Notes: generated from the sequence alone by a model not told the origin. Positions 29,114 through 39,076 are shown, numbered from the stretch's first letter. The stretch: DNA of 64,000 bases from Gallaecimonas sp. GXIMD4217 (GCF_038087665.1 NZ_CP149925.1:1267455-1331454); one strand, 5' to 3'. Numbers and translations are program-made.

Positions 29114-29237
29114 CCCTGGCAAGGGCTGGCCTGCCGCTACTGGTTTTGGGTTACCATCTGCTCGGCCAGCAGGCACATCACCACGGGGCGCTGGCAACGG
29201 GCTGTCGTATGGAAAAAAGCAGTAAGGGAACTTGATT

Positions 29238-29705
29238 GTGCTGATTAGCATCCCGGGACGGGAAAGCATCGAAATTAACAACGTGATCTTGGATTTCAAC
29301 GGCACCATCGCCATCGACGGCAAATTGATTGCCGGCGTTGCCGACAAGATCAATGCGCTGTCCAAGTCCCTGCGTTTTTATGTGGTGACCGCGGACACCT
29401 ACGGCACCGCCGAGCGCGAGCTGGCGGGGGTCGACTGCCAGGTAGTCAACCTGTCGACATCGCAGCGCTATGGAACAAAGTCCGATGTGCTGTCCGCCCT
29501 GGGCAAAAACGAGACGCTCTGTGTGGGCAATGGCTTTAATGACCGTGAGATCCTGAAAGACTGCGCCCTGGGAGTGGCCCTGTTGCAGGCCGAAGGCCTG
29601 TGTGTCGATGCCCTGCTGGCGGCGGATCTGGTCTGTCAATCCATTATCGATGTGTTGTCCTGCCTCGAACAGCCCAACAGGATCAGGGCCAGCCTGCGCG
29701 CTTGA
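29238..29705 (+). CDS. Orphan HAD domain, P-type-ATPase-like
   Basis: This 155-residue soluble protein resembles only the phosphorylation core of P-type ATPases. HAD motif I is ILDFNGTIAIDG (Asp nucleophile, with Asn where DKTGT/DxDGT enzymes differ); VVTADTYG is motif II; CVGNGFNDREILKDCALGVALLQAEG corresponds to the GDGxND motif. There are no membrane segments. Such 'soluble P-type ATPase' proteins are found in several genomes without known substrates. GTG 29238 has an AAGGGA 8 bases upstream; TTG 29232 is the longer alternative. Confidence 0.8.
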   Translation: MLISIPGRESIEINNVILDFNGTIAIDGKLIAGVADKINALSKSLRFYVVTADTYGTAERELAGVDCQVVNLSTSQRYGTKSDVLSALGKNETLCVGNGFNDREILKDCALGVALLQAEGLCVDALLAADLVCQSIIDVLSCLEQPNRIRASLRA

Positions 29706-29732
29706 TGGCCGCTGCGGCGCCGGCGGCCGCCC

Positions 29733-30173
29733 CTATTCCGTATCGGGCTTGAGCAGGTACTTCTGCTCCGGGTCGACGATAAGGCGGCCCACCATGGCCT
29801 CCCGGCCCAGCAGCATCAGGTAGGTCATCTCGGATCTGTCGGTCAGGGTCAGCTGTATGGTCCAGCACTGGCCGGCCATGCACAGCTCGGTGAGGATCAC
29901 ATAGCGTTTCTGGCGGGTGGCGTTGGAACTCTTGACCTGGCGCACCGAGTGCACCTTGGCCTCCCGGCGCACGATGCGTTCGACGTTGTGGATGTCGGGG
30001 TGGATGTCGAAGCTGACCCAGAGGTCGCCCTGGCGGCTGAACTCCTCGAGGTTGTCCACGTGCAGGGACGAGGTCTGGGCGCCGGTGTCCACCCGTACAT
30101 GCAGATCGGTGATGGTCAGCTGGGGCAGATCGCACAGCTCCAGGGCGCCGACCAGGCGCTTGTCGTTGTTCAC
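29733..30173 (-). CDS. RimB-like retropepsin-fold protein
   Basis: A 146-residue protein of the ATP-dependent zinc protease family (DUF785), with an aspartic-protease-like motif VRVDTGAQTSSLHV near residue 27 and a second half with LLGREAMVGRLIVDP. In Pseudomonas the rimABK operon encodes RimB as a protease that trims poly-glutamate added by RimK. Here it lies 17 bp downstream of rimK in the same direction, so an equivalent role is likely. RimA is not adjacent. Confidence 0.85.
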   Translation of the reverse strand: MNNDKRLVGALELCDLPQLTITDLHVRVDTGAQTSSLHVDNLEEFSRQGDLWVSFDIHPDIHNVERIVRREAKVHSVRQVKSSNATRQKRYVILTELCMAGQCWTIQLTLTDRSEMTYLMLLGREAMVGRLIVDPEQKYLLKPDTE

Positions 30174-30190
30174 AAAATCATCCTCGATGT

Positions 30191-31105
30191 TCAGCCTCTA
30201 CCTTTGAGCCTGTTGGGCCCTTTTAGCATATCTTTTTCCAGGTAGTCGATAAGGGTGCCGGCCACGTCCTTGCCGGTGGCCCCTTCGATGCCCTCCAGGC
30301 CGGGGGAGGAATTGACCTCCAGCACCAGGGCGCCGTGGGCGGAGCGTATGATGTCCACCCCGGCCACGGTCAGGCCTATGACCCTGGCGGCCTTGACCGC
30401 CAGGGCCCGTTCCTCCGGCCGCAGCCGGATCAGCTGGGCCTGGCCGCCCCGGTGCAGGTTGGAGCGGAACTCGCCGGGCTGGGCGGTGCGCTGCATGGCG
30501 GCGATGACCTTTTCCCCCACCACGAAACAACGGATGTCGGAGCCGCCGGCCTCCTTGATGAATTCCTGGACCAGGAAGTTGGCCTTGAGGCCGCGAAAGG
30601 CATTGATGATGGTCTCCGCCGCCTTGCGGGTCTCGGCCAGCACCACCCCTTCGCCATGGGTGCTCTCGATGAGCTTGACGATCAGCGGCGCGCCGCCCAC
30701 CGCCTCGATGAGATCGCCGGTGGCGTTGGCCAGGTGGGCATAGGCGGTCACCGGCTGGCCGACGCCCTTCCTGGCCAGCAGCTGGTGGGCCCTGAGCTTG
30801 TCCCGGGAGCGGGTGATGGCGGTGGACTCGTTGGCGCAATAGACGTTGGCCACCTCGAACTGGCGCAGCACGGCGCAGCCATAGGGGGTGATGCTGGCGC
30901 CGATGCGGGGGATCACCGCATCGAACTGCAGCTTGATGGCATCGCCCTTGTCCTTGAAGAAGACGCTGGGCTGGTTGGCGGTGATGTCCATGTAGCACTT
31001 GAGCGCATCCACCACCTGTACCTCGTGGCCTCTTGCCTTGGCGGCCTCCACCAGGCGGCGGGTGGAATAGAGGCGGGCGTTGCGTGACAGTATGCCGATC
31101 TTCAT
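30191..31105 (-). CDS. rimK: Ribosomal protein S6 glutamate ligase RimK
   Basis: The product has 304 residues and parallels E. coli RimK from its first residues ([18 protein letters not shown]). ATP-grasp elements are present: [14 protein letters not shown]-type region, [20 protein letters not shown] (ATP-binding Lys and glycine loop), [20 protein letters not shown] and [14 protein letters not shown] with Mg-binding Glu/Asn. RimK adds glutamates to the C-terminus of ribosomal protein S6 and also makes poly-alpha-glutamate. It lies upstream of the RimB-like gene and 13 bp after mgtE. Confidence 0.96.
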   Translation of the reverse strand: MKIGILSRNARLYSTRRLVEAAKARGHEVQVVDALKCYMDITANQPSVFFKDKGDAIKLQFDAVIPRIGASITPYGCAVLRQFEVANVYCANESTAITRSRDKLRAHQLLARKGVGQPVTAYAHLANATGDLIEAVGGAPLIVKLIESTHGEGVVLAETRKAAETIINAFRGLKANFLVQEFIKEAGGSDIRCFVVGEKVIAAMQRTAQPGEFRSNLHRGGQAQLIRLRPEERALAVKAARVIGLTVAGVDIIRSAHGALVLEVNSSPGLEGIEGATGKDVAGTLIDYLEKDMLKGPNRLKGRG

Positions 31106-31118
31106 CTTGGACTCCGGC

Positions 31119-32435
31119 TCAGGGTGACAGCATCCCCGACAGCAGGGTCGCCACCCCCAGGAAGGAGAGGAAGCCGGCGATGTCGGTGACGGTGGTGAGG
31201 ACGATGGACGAGGACTGGGCCGGATCCTGGCCCAGGCGCTTGAGCATCACCGGCACCAGGGCGCCCGCCGAGCCGGCCACCACCAGCGAGATCACCATGG
31301 AGATGGCGATGATCAGGCTCAGTCCCAGGGACTGGCTCCACACGAAGACGCCCAGGGCACAGGTCAGGGCGATGGCGATGCCGTTGAGCAGGCCTGTGCT
31401 CATCTCCTTGAACAGCACCTGGCGCCAGTGCCTGGGGGTGATCTCCCTGAGGGTCAGGCCGCGCATGGTCACCGCCAGGGCCTGGGCGCCGGCGTTGCCG
31501 GACTGGCCGGCCGCCACCGGCAGCAGTATGGCCAGGGCGGTGAACTGGGCGATGATGCCCTCGAAGGCGCCGACCACGGCCGCGGCGGCGAAGGCGGTGA
31601 GCAGGTTGATCTGCAGCCAGGGCAGGCGCTTGCGCACCGCGAACAGGCTGGGCGACAGGGCCCGCTCCTCGCGGCTGGCGCCGACCATGGTCTGGATGTC
31701 GGTGACCAGATCCTCCTTGACCACCTGGAACAGGTTGTCCCTGGTAATGGCCCCCAGCAGCCGGCCGTGCACGTCCAGGACAGGCACCCGCTCCGCCTTG
31801 ACCGAGCCCAGCTGCTTGAGGATGTCCTCCTTGGGATCCAGGGCCTGGGCGGTGACGCGGATCTCCTCCATCAGCTCGCCAAGGGGGGTGTCGGGCTCGG
31901 CCAGCAGCAACTGCTTGGCGTCCAGGTGGCCCAGCAGCAGCTGGTTCTCGTCCACCACATAGAGGTTCTCGGCCCGGCTTTCGCCCCTGGCCCTGAGCTG
32001 GGTGACCAGCTCGCCGACGCTGAGCCCGGCCTCGAAGGTCTGCACCCTGGGGGTCATCAGCCGGCCGGCGGTATCGGCGGGGTAGGCCATCAGCTCCTGC
32101 AGCTCACCGGCCTGGCTGGCGGGCAGGGCCTCCAGCAGGGCCTGCCTGTCCTGCTCCTGCAGCCGGCTCAGCAGCGCCGCCGCCAGGGCCGGATCCAGCC
32201 GTGTCAGCAACTGGCAGGCCCTGTCCCGGGCCAGTGCCACCAGCAGGGCCACGGCGGCGCCCTGGCCCAGGTAAGGCCAGATCAGCACGGTGGCATGGGG
32301 CGGTTGGCTTTCCAGTACCCCGGCGGCCACCGGCGGCGTCAGCCGCTCCAGGGCCCGGGCCGCCTTGCGAGGGTGGTCGGTAAGAAAGCTCAGGTTGAGC
32401 TGCTGTATGGCCGAGTCCAGGGGGGCTATGGTCAT
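31119..32435 (-). CDS. mgtE: Magnesium transporter MgtE
   Basis: The start at 32435 ([15 protein letters not shown]) gives 438 residues. The N-terminal superhelical MgtE-N domain (about 20-125) and paired CBS domains (about 130-250, with [19 protein letters not shown]) form the Mg2+ sensor, followed by five transmembrane helices with the pore segment [20 protein letters not shown] and the late [17 protein letters not shown] containing the selectivity Asp. MgtE imports Mg2+ and closes when cytoplasmic Mg2+ is high. It is the last gene of a three-gene set with an MgtE-N/CBS paralogue and an MscS-like gene. Confidence 0.95.
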
Positions 32436-32448
32436 CTTCGGCTCCCGG

Positions 32449-33246
32449 TCAGTGGCTGACGAAGGTTCTGGCCAGGGCCAGCAGGCTTTGGCCATAGGCG
32501 CGGCCAAGCTGCGCCAGCCAGGGGGATCTTTGCTGGCCGGTCGCTGTGCCCAGGCCCAGGGCCTTGAGCAGCTCGTGGTGGTGGAGCTGGCCGATCAGGT
32601 GGCCGCGGCTGCCGTACAGGGGCAGGCAGTCGTGGTCCTGCCAGAGCGGGCTGGCCATGGCGGTGTTGAGGGGGGTCCTGGCACTGAGGCCGGCCGGCGG
32701 TGGCGACATCAGCGCCTGCAGCGGCCGCTCCGGTGCCTGGCCCAGCAGCTGGCCGGGGGCGAGGATGCCCCGGAGGCGGTGCTGGCGGTCGCACAGGTAG
32801 AGGCGGTCGGCACTGGGCTGGCTTTCAAGGGCTGCCAGGGCCTGGGCTACCTGCTGATCCGCCATGACGACGGCCAGCTCGCTGTCCATCCAGGCGCCGA
32901 CGCTGTCCGGCTCGTATTGCAGCAGCAACTGGCAGGCGGCCTTGCGGCGGCTCGACAGCAGCGCCAGCAGCCCCTGGCGCTTGGGCAGCTGGCGCAGCAG
33001 CGCCACCAGCTCGGTGGTGCTCAGCTGATGAAGATAAAGCGCCTTGAGGTCGTCCGGCAGCAGAACCAGCAGCCGGGCGGCAGGGCCATGTTGCATCAGC
33101 GCCAGCACACGGGCTCCCTCCCGGACCGGGCAGTGGCAGAGGAAGGCGCAGCTCTGGCCGGGCTCCAGGGCCTCCAGGCGGCGTGCCGCGGCCTGGGGTT
33201 CGCTCTTGAGGAAGGCCAGCGCCAGCTCCAGATCATCCAGGCCCAT
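32449..33246 (-). CDS. Soluble MgtE-N/CBS protein lacking a channel
   Basis: The protein has 265 residues and repeats the sensor half of MgtE (superhelical domain with QLLLQYEPDSVGAWMDSELAVV, matching the MgtE EEAGxLM region, then CBS-like strands RLYLCDRQHRLRGILAPGQLL and CLPLYGSRGHLIGQLHHHELLKAL) but stops before any transmembrane segment. It lies 13 bp upstream of mgtE and overlaps the MscS-like gene by 14 bp. I infer a regulatory subunit that may bind Mg2+ or nucleotides and act on MgtE or the neighbouring channel; a decayed duplicate is the other reading. Confidence 0.8.
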   Translation of the reverse strand: MGLDDLELALAFLKSEPQAAARRLEALEPGQSCAFLCHCPVREGARVLALMQHGPAARLLVLLPDDLKALYLHQLSTTELVALLRQLPKRQGLLALLSSRRKAACQLLLQYEPDSVGAWMDSELAVVMADQQVAQALAALESQPSADRLYLCDRQHRLRGILAPGQLLGQAPERPLQALMSPPPAGLSARTPLNTAMASPLWQDHDCLPLYGSRGHLIGQLHHHELLKALGLGTATGQQRSPWLAQLGRAYGQSLLALARTFVSH

Positions 33247-34072
33247 CGGTGTTCTCCTCCTGGCCGGGCAGCCGGCAGCACTGGCTCAGGAACAGCTTGC
33301 CCGGCAGGGTGAGCCGGCCCTGCTCGGTTTCCAGCACCACGCAGGTGGCGGTGAACTCGATGATGAGGCCGTCCCCCTCGGCCAGGGCCAGCCGCTCGCC
33401 GATGCGGCAATGCTGGCGCAGCTGCTGCATGCCGATGACGCTGGCCACCAGATCCCGGGCGCCCAGGCCAAAGGCCAGGGCGGCGCCGGCCAGCAATACG
33501 CCAAGCAGCAGCAACAAGAGGTCGGTGAGGAAGTGGATATTGATGCCGAGCTGCTCGACGCCGATCACCAGCGCCAGGAAGAACACACCGAGCTGGCTCA
33601 GCCGCGCCAGCAGCTCCCGGTTGGCCAGCCGGCCGGCCAGGGCGGAGTCCAGGATCAGGGAGCGGGTGGCGCCCCCCAGTAGGTAGCCAAGGGCCATGAT
33701 CAGCAGGCCGGTGATCAGCACCGGCAGGTAGCGCAGCAGTTGATCCAGCCAGTCCGAGAAGAGGGTGAACTCCATGATTTGGGCGGCGGCGGTCAGGAAG
33801 AACAGCATCACCAGCCAGAACACCAGCCGGCCGACGAAGGGCGCATAGGCCCTGCGCAGGGGCCCGTCGGCGCCGGACAGGCTGGGCAGGGTGCGGCGCA
33901 GGAAGGCCAGCAGCAGGCTGACGCCGGAGCGGCTCAGCCGGGCCAGCACCAGGGCCAACAGCCAGCCCAGCAGCAACAGCAGCAGCACCGTCAGCAGGCG
34001 CGGCGCCAGGGCGGCCAACTGCTCAAAGGTGTCGGCCACTGTCTGTGACCACGGTGTTTTTGTCTCGGCCAT
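33233..34072 (-). CDS. MscS-like mechanosensitive channel with transmembrane repeat
   Basis: The 279-residue protein has hydrophobic segments at about 22-45, 80-105, 120-145 and 165-205, ending in the glycine-alanine pore-like helix LLGVLLAGAALAFGLGARDLVASV, then a short beta domain (HCRIGERLALAEGDGLIIEFTATCVVLETEQGRLTLPGKLFL). It lacks the long C-terminal vestibule of MscS. This resembles the small-conductance channel family with an N-terminal helix repeat (MSC_TM). As the first gene of an operon with two MgtE-type genes it may link osmotic and magnesium homeostasis; this is inference. Confidence 0.8.
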   Translation of the reverse strand: MAETKTPWSQTVADTFEQLAALAPRLLTVLLLLLLGWLLALVLARLSRSGVSLLLAFLRRTLPSLSGADGPLRRAYAPFVGRLVFWLVMLFFLTAAAQIMEFTLFSDWLDQLLRYLPVLITGLLIMALGYLLGGATRSLILDSALAGRLANRELLARLSQLGVFFLALVIGVEQLGINIHFLTDLLLLLLGVLLAGAALAFGLGARDLVASVIGMQQLRQHCRIGERLALAEGDGLIIEFTATCVVLETEQGRLTLPGKLFLSQCCRLPGQEENTDGPG

Positions 34073-34153
34073 GGGGCCCCCGAGTCGAGCCAGCCGAAGC
34101 TAAGGGGTTGCTCCGGCTGTGTTTTCTACCCTGGGGCTTAGTATAGGCCGTGC

Positions 34154-35035
<882 letters not shown>

Positions 35036-35049
35036 AAGACTCTCCTTGA

Positions 35050-35075
35050 TAAAAAGCCCGGCAGAGCCGGGCCTT
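35050..35075 (-). terminator. Rho-independent terminator of the ABC export operon
   Basis: On the minus strand GGCCCGGC-TCT-GCCGGGC is followed by TTTTTATC. It lies 2 bp after the permease stop codon and before the PhzF gene. Confidence 0.88.
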
Positions 35076-35077
35076 TG

Positions 35078-36322
35078 CTATTCGTAACGCAGGGCTTCTA
35101 TGGGGTGGAGATTGGCCGCCTTGAAGGCGGGCAGGATCCCGAACAGCACCCCGACCCCAACGGAAAAGGCCAGCGACAGCGCCACCGCCCAGACAGGCAC
35201 GGTGGCGGCGGGCAGGCTGGGCAGCATGAGGCTGACAAAGAGCGCCACCCCGTAGCCCAGGGCCAAGCCGATGAGCCCGCCCAGCAGGCACAGCATTACC
35301 GCTTCGCTGAGGAACTGCAACAGTATGTTGCCCCGGGTGGCCCCCAGGGCCTTGAGGATGCCGATCTCCCGGGTGCGCTCGGTGACCGACACCAGCATGA
35401 TGTTCATGATGCCGATGCCGCCCACCAGCAGCGAGATCCCCACCACCCCGGCGGCCACCGCCGTGGTGGTGCTGGTGATGGCGCCGACCGTGTCCTGGAG
35501 CTGCTTGGCGGTGCGCAGGCTGAAGTCGTCGCGGTCGTCTTCCTTGAGGTCGTGCAGGCGCCTGAGCAGGCTGGCGATGCGCTCCTTGACCCTGTCCATC
35601 TCGGCCATGTCGTCCACCAGCAGGCTGATGCTCATGCCCGCCTCCCGGTTGGCGCCCAGCAGGGCCCGGGCGGTGGAGTAGGGCAGCAGCACATAGTCGT
35701 CCTGATCCAGGCCGAACAGATCGCCGCGCCTTTCCATGACACCGATGATCTTGAACCATTCGCTGCCCAGCTGCAGGTACTGGCCCACCGGCTCGCCCTT
35801 GATGTCCAGGCTTTCCACCACCGAGGCGCCCAGCACCGCCACCCGGCGCCGGCTCTGCTCGTCGGCACGGGTGAAGAAGCGGCCCAGCTCAGGGTACACG
35901 GAATAGAGATCCTGGTAGGAATAGCCGGTGCCTATCACCCGGGAGATGGCCTTGCGGCCCTGGTAGCTCAGGGAGGAGGCGCGGCCGGTGACCATGATGG
36001 TGGCGGTGACCTGGCTCACCCCTTCTATCTCGTAGCGGATGGCTTGGTAGTCCCGCTCGGTGAGCCGGGAGAAGCGGCCGGCCAGCTGCGCCTTGAGGGG
36101 GGTGTCGGGCTGCACCGTCAGCACATTGGTGCCCATGCCCTCGAACTGGCTGTTGATGGAGGCGGACAGCCCCTGGACTATGGCCACCACGGCGATGACC
36201 GAGGCCACGCCGATGACGATGCCGAGGGCGGTCAGCACCGAACGCATGCCGTGGGCGCGGATGGCCTTGAGGGCCGCGCGCTGGCTTTCCATGAAACCGA
36301 CAAGGAGGCTAGACACAGGCAA
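35078..36322 (-). CDS. MacB-like ABC transporter permease
   Basis: This 414-residue protein has one transmembrane helix near the N-terminus (residues about 25-50, SVLTALGIVIGVASVIAVVAI), a large periplasmic MacB core domain, and three C-terminal helices with the FtsX signature (ITSTTTAVAAGVVGISLLVGGIGIMNIMLVSVTERTREIGILKALGA). The family couples ATP hydrolysis to extrusion of toxins, peptides or lipid-linked cargo through an outer-membrane channel. It overlaps the ATPase gene by 14 bp. No TolC-like gene is present in this operon. Confidence 0.94.
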   Translation of the reverse strand: MPVSSLLVGFMESQRAALKAIRAHGMRSVLTALGIVIGVASVIAVVAIVQGLSASINSQFEGMGTNVLTVQPDTPLKAQLAGRFSRLTERDYQAIRYEIEGVSQVTATIMVTGRASSLSYQGRKAISRVIGTGYSYQDLYSVYPELGRFFTRADEQSRRRVAVLGASVVESLDIKGEPVGQYLQLGSEWFKIIGVMERRGDLFGLDQDDYVLLPYSTARALLGANREAGMSISLLVDDMAEMDRVKERIASLLRRLHDLKEDDRDDFSLRTAKQLQDTVGAITSTTTAVAAGVVGISLLVGGIGIMNIMLVSVTERTREIGILKALGATRGNILLQFLSEAVMLCLLGGLIGLALGYGVALFVSLMLPSLPAATVPVWAVALSLAFSVGVGVLFGILPAFKAANLHPIEALRYE

Positions 36323-37025
36323 GATCCCCCATGGCGCTGTCGGCGGTGATCCGGCCGTCCTTGACCCGGATCACCCGCTGGCAGTGGTCGGCGATCTCCT
36401 GTTCGTGGGTCACCACTATGATGGTCTGGCCGCTGTCGTGCAGCTCGTCGAACAGGGCCATGATCTCGGTTGTGGTGTGGGAGTCCAGGTTGCCGGTGGG
36501 TTCGTCGGCCAGGAGGATGGCCGGCCTGGTGACCAGGGCCCGGGCAATGGCCACCCGCTGGCGCTGGCCGCCGGAAAGCTGGTTGGGCCTGTGCTGGGCC
36601 TTGTCGGCCAGGCCTACCTTGTCCAGGGCCTCCAGGGCCATGGCCTTGCGCGCCCTGGGGGCGATGCCGCGGTAGACCAGGGGCTGGGCCACGTTGTCCA
36701 GGGCCGAGGCCCGGGGCAGCAGGTTGAAGCTCTGGAAGATGAAGCCGATCTGGCGGTTGCGCACTCCGGCCAGGGCATTGGCATCCAGGGCGGCCACGTT
36801 CTCGCCGCCCAGCCAGTACTGGCCGGCCGTGGGCACGTCCAGGCAGCCGAGGATGTTGAGCAGGGTGGACTTGCCGGAGCCGGACGGCCCTATGATGGCC
36901 AGGTAGTCGTTGGGGGCGATGTCGAGATCGATGCCGTCCAGGGCCCAGAAGGTCTCGGTGCCCATGGTGAAGGCCTTGGTCACCCCCTTGAGGCTGAGCA
37001 GGCTAGTCGCCTTTGACGCGGACAT
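36309..37025 (-). CDS. MacB-like ABC transporter ATPase
   Basis: The 238-residue ATPase has Walker A GPSGSGKST, Q-loop FIFQSFNLLPRAS, signature LSGGQRQRVAIARAL and Walker B ILLADEPTGNLD, with an H-loop His in VVTHEQEIADHC. The motifs match LolD/MacB-type ATPases. It is separate from the permease here, unlike E. coli MacB where the two are fused. The gene overlaps the adaptor gene upstream by 23 bp and the permease gene downstream by 14 bp. Confidence 0.95.
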   Translation of the reverse strand: MSASKATSLLSLKGVTKAFTMGTETFWALDGIDLDIAPNDYLAIIGPSGSGKSTLLNILGCLDVPTAGQYWLGGENVAALDANALAGVRNRQIGFIFQSFNLLPRASALDNVAQPLVYRGIAPRARKAMALEALDKVGLADKAQHRPNQLSGGQRQRVAIARALVTRPAILLADEPTGNLDSHTTTEIMALFDELHDSGQTIIVVTHEQEIADHCQRVIRVKDGRITADSAMGDLACV

Positions 37026-38151
37026 GGTCGCCCTCCGCCAGGCCCTTGAGGGTCCGGGCCGGTCCCCGTACCACGGCCATGCCGGCCTGGATGCCGTCCT
37101 GGATCTGCTGCAGGGTGTCGTCGGACAGGCCCAGCTTGACGCGTTGCTTGGCCACGGCGCCGTCCTGGATGCGCATCACATAGGGCTGTTCGTCCGGGTC
37201 GTAGAGCACCGATTCGATGGGCACCACCAGGGCGTTCTCGGCGGTCTCGGTGAAGATCTCGGCGCGGCAGCTCATGCCGGGACGGATGGCGAAGCCCTTG
37301 AGGTCGGACAGCAGGATCTTCACCGTGAAGCTCTGGCCCTGGCGGCCCTTGGCCTGGCGGGCCGTGGTGGCGATGGACTGCACCTTGCCCTCCAGGGGCT
37401 CGTCCGGGAAGGCGATGGCGAAGATGTTGGCGCTCTGGCCCTCGGCCACCTGGGCGATGTCGGCCTCGTCCACTTCCACCTCGGTGAGGATGGCGGAGGG
37501 ATCGGCCAACGTCATCAGGCTGGAGCCGATGACGTTGGTGGTGCCCTGGATCACCGTCTCGCCGACCTTGATGTCCACGGCGGTGATGACGCCGTCCATG
37601 GGGGCGATGAAGCGGGTCTTGGTGAGCCGCTCCTGGGCCTTGTTGAGGGCCGCCTCGGCCTGGATCAGCGCCTGCTCGCGGGCGCGCAGGTCGATGCGGG
37701 CCAGGGTCAGCTCCGACTTGGCGGCCTCGAAGGCGTCGGTGTCCAGCAGGCCCTTGTCGTAGAGCTGGATCTTGCGGTCCACCTGGGCGGCAAGGGTGTC
37801 GATGTAGGTCTTCTGGCGTTCGATGGCGATGCGGCTCTGGCGCACATAGGCCTGGCGTTCGTCCACCTCGGCCTGGAAGGCCTGGGGATCCAGGGTCAGC
37901 AGCAGCTGGCCCTTGCTGACCGCCTGACCTTCCTCCACCAGCACGGCATCCACGGTGCCGGTGACCTCGGAGCGCAGCTGCACCTGCTCGCGGTAGGCCA
38001 GCTGGCCTGAGGCCAGCACCGAGCGCTTGAGGTCCTGGACCATGGCCTCGGCAGTGGTCACCGTCACGCCGCGCTCGCCGCGGCCGGCCTTGGCGTAGAG
38101 GATGGCGCCGAAGCCTGCCAGGATCAGGGTGAAAATCAGGAGTTTACGCAT
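37003..38151 (-). CDS. MacA-like periplasmic adaptor (HlyD/RND family)
   Basis: This 382-residue protein starts with an N-terminal anchor (MRKLLIFTLILAGFGAILYAKAG). The half-lipoyl motifs RSEVTGTVDAVLVEEGQAVSKGQLL and TRFIAPMDGVITAVDIKVGETV flank a long coiled-coil hairpin (about residues 95-180), followed by a beta-barrel domain and a membrane-proximal domain. Such adaptors link an inner-membrane ABC pump to an outer-membrane TolC-type channel. It lies 2 bp downstream of the YIP1 gene and overlaps the ATPase gene. Confidence 0.94.
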   Translation of the reverse strand: MRKLLIFTLILAGFGAILYAKAGRGERGVTVTTAEAMVQDLKRSVLASGQLAYREQVQLRSEVTGTVDAVLVEEGQAVSKGQLLLTLDPQAFQAEVDERQAYVRQSRIAIERQKTYIDTLAAQVDRKIQLYDKGLLDTDAFEAAKSELTLARIDLRAREQALIQAEAALNKAQERLTKTRFIAPMDGVITAVDIKVGETVIQGTTNVIGSSLMTLADPSAILTEVEVDEADIAQVAEGQSANIFAIAFPDEPLEGKVQSIATTARQAKGRQGQSFTVKILLSDLKGFAIRPGMSCRAEIFTETAENALVVPIESVLYDPDEQPYVMRIQDGAVAKQRVKLGLSDDTLQQIQDGIQAGMAVVRGPARTLKGLAEGDHVRVKGD

Positions 38152-38153
38152 GA

Positions 38154-38864
38154 TCAGTTACTCAGGAGCAGGATCAGGGCCCAGACGCCATAGATGACCA
38201 CCGAGGGCAGGGCGGCGATGACCCAGGCCCGGGCGGCGTCGATGCGGGTCCAGGCCTGGATGCCGACGGCGGCCAGGAAGATGGACCAGAAGGTCATGGG
38301 GCTGAAGCTCTCGGCCAGGGTGTACCAGGTCGAGCCGAACTCCAGATCCAGCAGCAGGTTGTTCAGGGACAAGAGGTTCAGATCCAGCATGCCCGGCATG
38401 GGGTCGGCCACCAGCACATAGGCAAACAGCAGTAGGGCAGCCAGCACATTGGGGAAGTAGATCCAGCAGGAGAAGCCGAACCAGTCGCCATAGCCGTGGG
38501 TGTTTTCCGGGTCCATCTTGGTGGCCAGCATCAGCCACAGGGCGGTGAAGGCGAAGATCAGCAGGTACATGACCAGGGGGTTGATGACGCTGGTAGCCAT
38601 CATGGAGGTCTTGGTCAGGAATTTCTCCATGGCTTCGCGCTCATTGGGGCTGACCTCGGCGGCGACCACGTCCAGGTACTGGGCCTTCATGATGTCGAAG
38701 TCGACCAGGTTGAAGTACAGCATCATGGCGCCTGCCGTCAGGCCGATCAGCAGCAGCAGCGGCAGCCAGGACCAGCCCTTGTGCTCGTCCACGCCCCTGA
38801 GTGCGGCGCCGGGGGAAACGAAGATGTCGGTCAGGGCCGACCATACCGATGATGAGCTTTGCAT
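38154..38864 (-). CDS. YIP1 family membrane protein
   Basis: This 236-residue polytopic protein has about five hydrophobic segments and a bacterial YIP1 pattern: a short amphipathic start (ALTDIFVSPGAALRGVDEHKGWSWLPLLLL), WIYFPNVLAALLLFAYVLV in the middle, and SPMTFWSIFLAAVGIQAWTRI near the end. The function of bacterial members is unknown. It is the first gene of the ABC export operon (2 bp before the adaptor gene), so it may assist assembly or supply of that exporter. Confidence 0.85.
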   Translation of the reverse strand: MQSSSSVWSALTDIFVSPGAALRGVDEHKGWSWLPLLLLIGLTAGAMMLYFNLVDFDIMKAQYLDVVAAEVSPNEREAMEKFLTKTSMMATSVINPLVMYLLIFAFTALWLMLATKMDPENTHGYGDWFGFSCWIYFPNVLAALLLFAYVLVADPMPGMLDLNLLSLNNLLLDLEFGSTWYTLAESFSPMTFWSIFLAAVGIQAWTRIDAARAWVIAALPSVVIYGVWALILLLSN

Positions 38865-38944
38865 TCCTTTTATCTCCTTTGATCATCGCAACCCCGTGGG
38901 GAGAGGGGGCCCTGGGTTGACAAGTTTACTTGACAGTCGCAGTC

Positions 38945-38990
38945 TTTCAGCACTAGCTTGTGCTGTCAAGGACCTTTTACAGTGCTGAAA
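38945..38990. promoter_or_regulatory. Inverted repeat in the YIP1-XRE divergent promoter
   Basis: TTTCAGCACT (38945-38954) and its exact complement AGTGCTGAAA (38981-38990) are 26 bp apart. A shorter inner dyad, CAGCAC-N6-GTGCTG, shares the left arm. The repeat lies between two divergent export operons, upstream of an XRE regulator gene, and is a candidate operator for it. Confidence 0.5.
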
Positions 38991-39076
38991 CAAGTGTTAA
39001 CAAATGGCCGTAAGATAGCCCGCCATATTATGTCAGACTGCCCTGGACGCTGCCATGGTCGTTAGAGGCTTGGACC

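Noticed and set aside
27356-29365. 669-codon minus-strand frame across LysR, the gap and tag
   Set aside because: Antisense to two well-supported genes; no motif in the gap part either.
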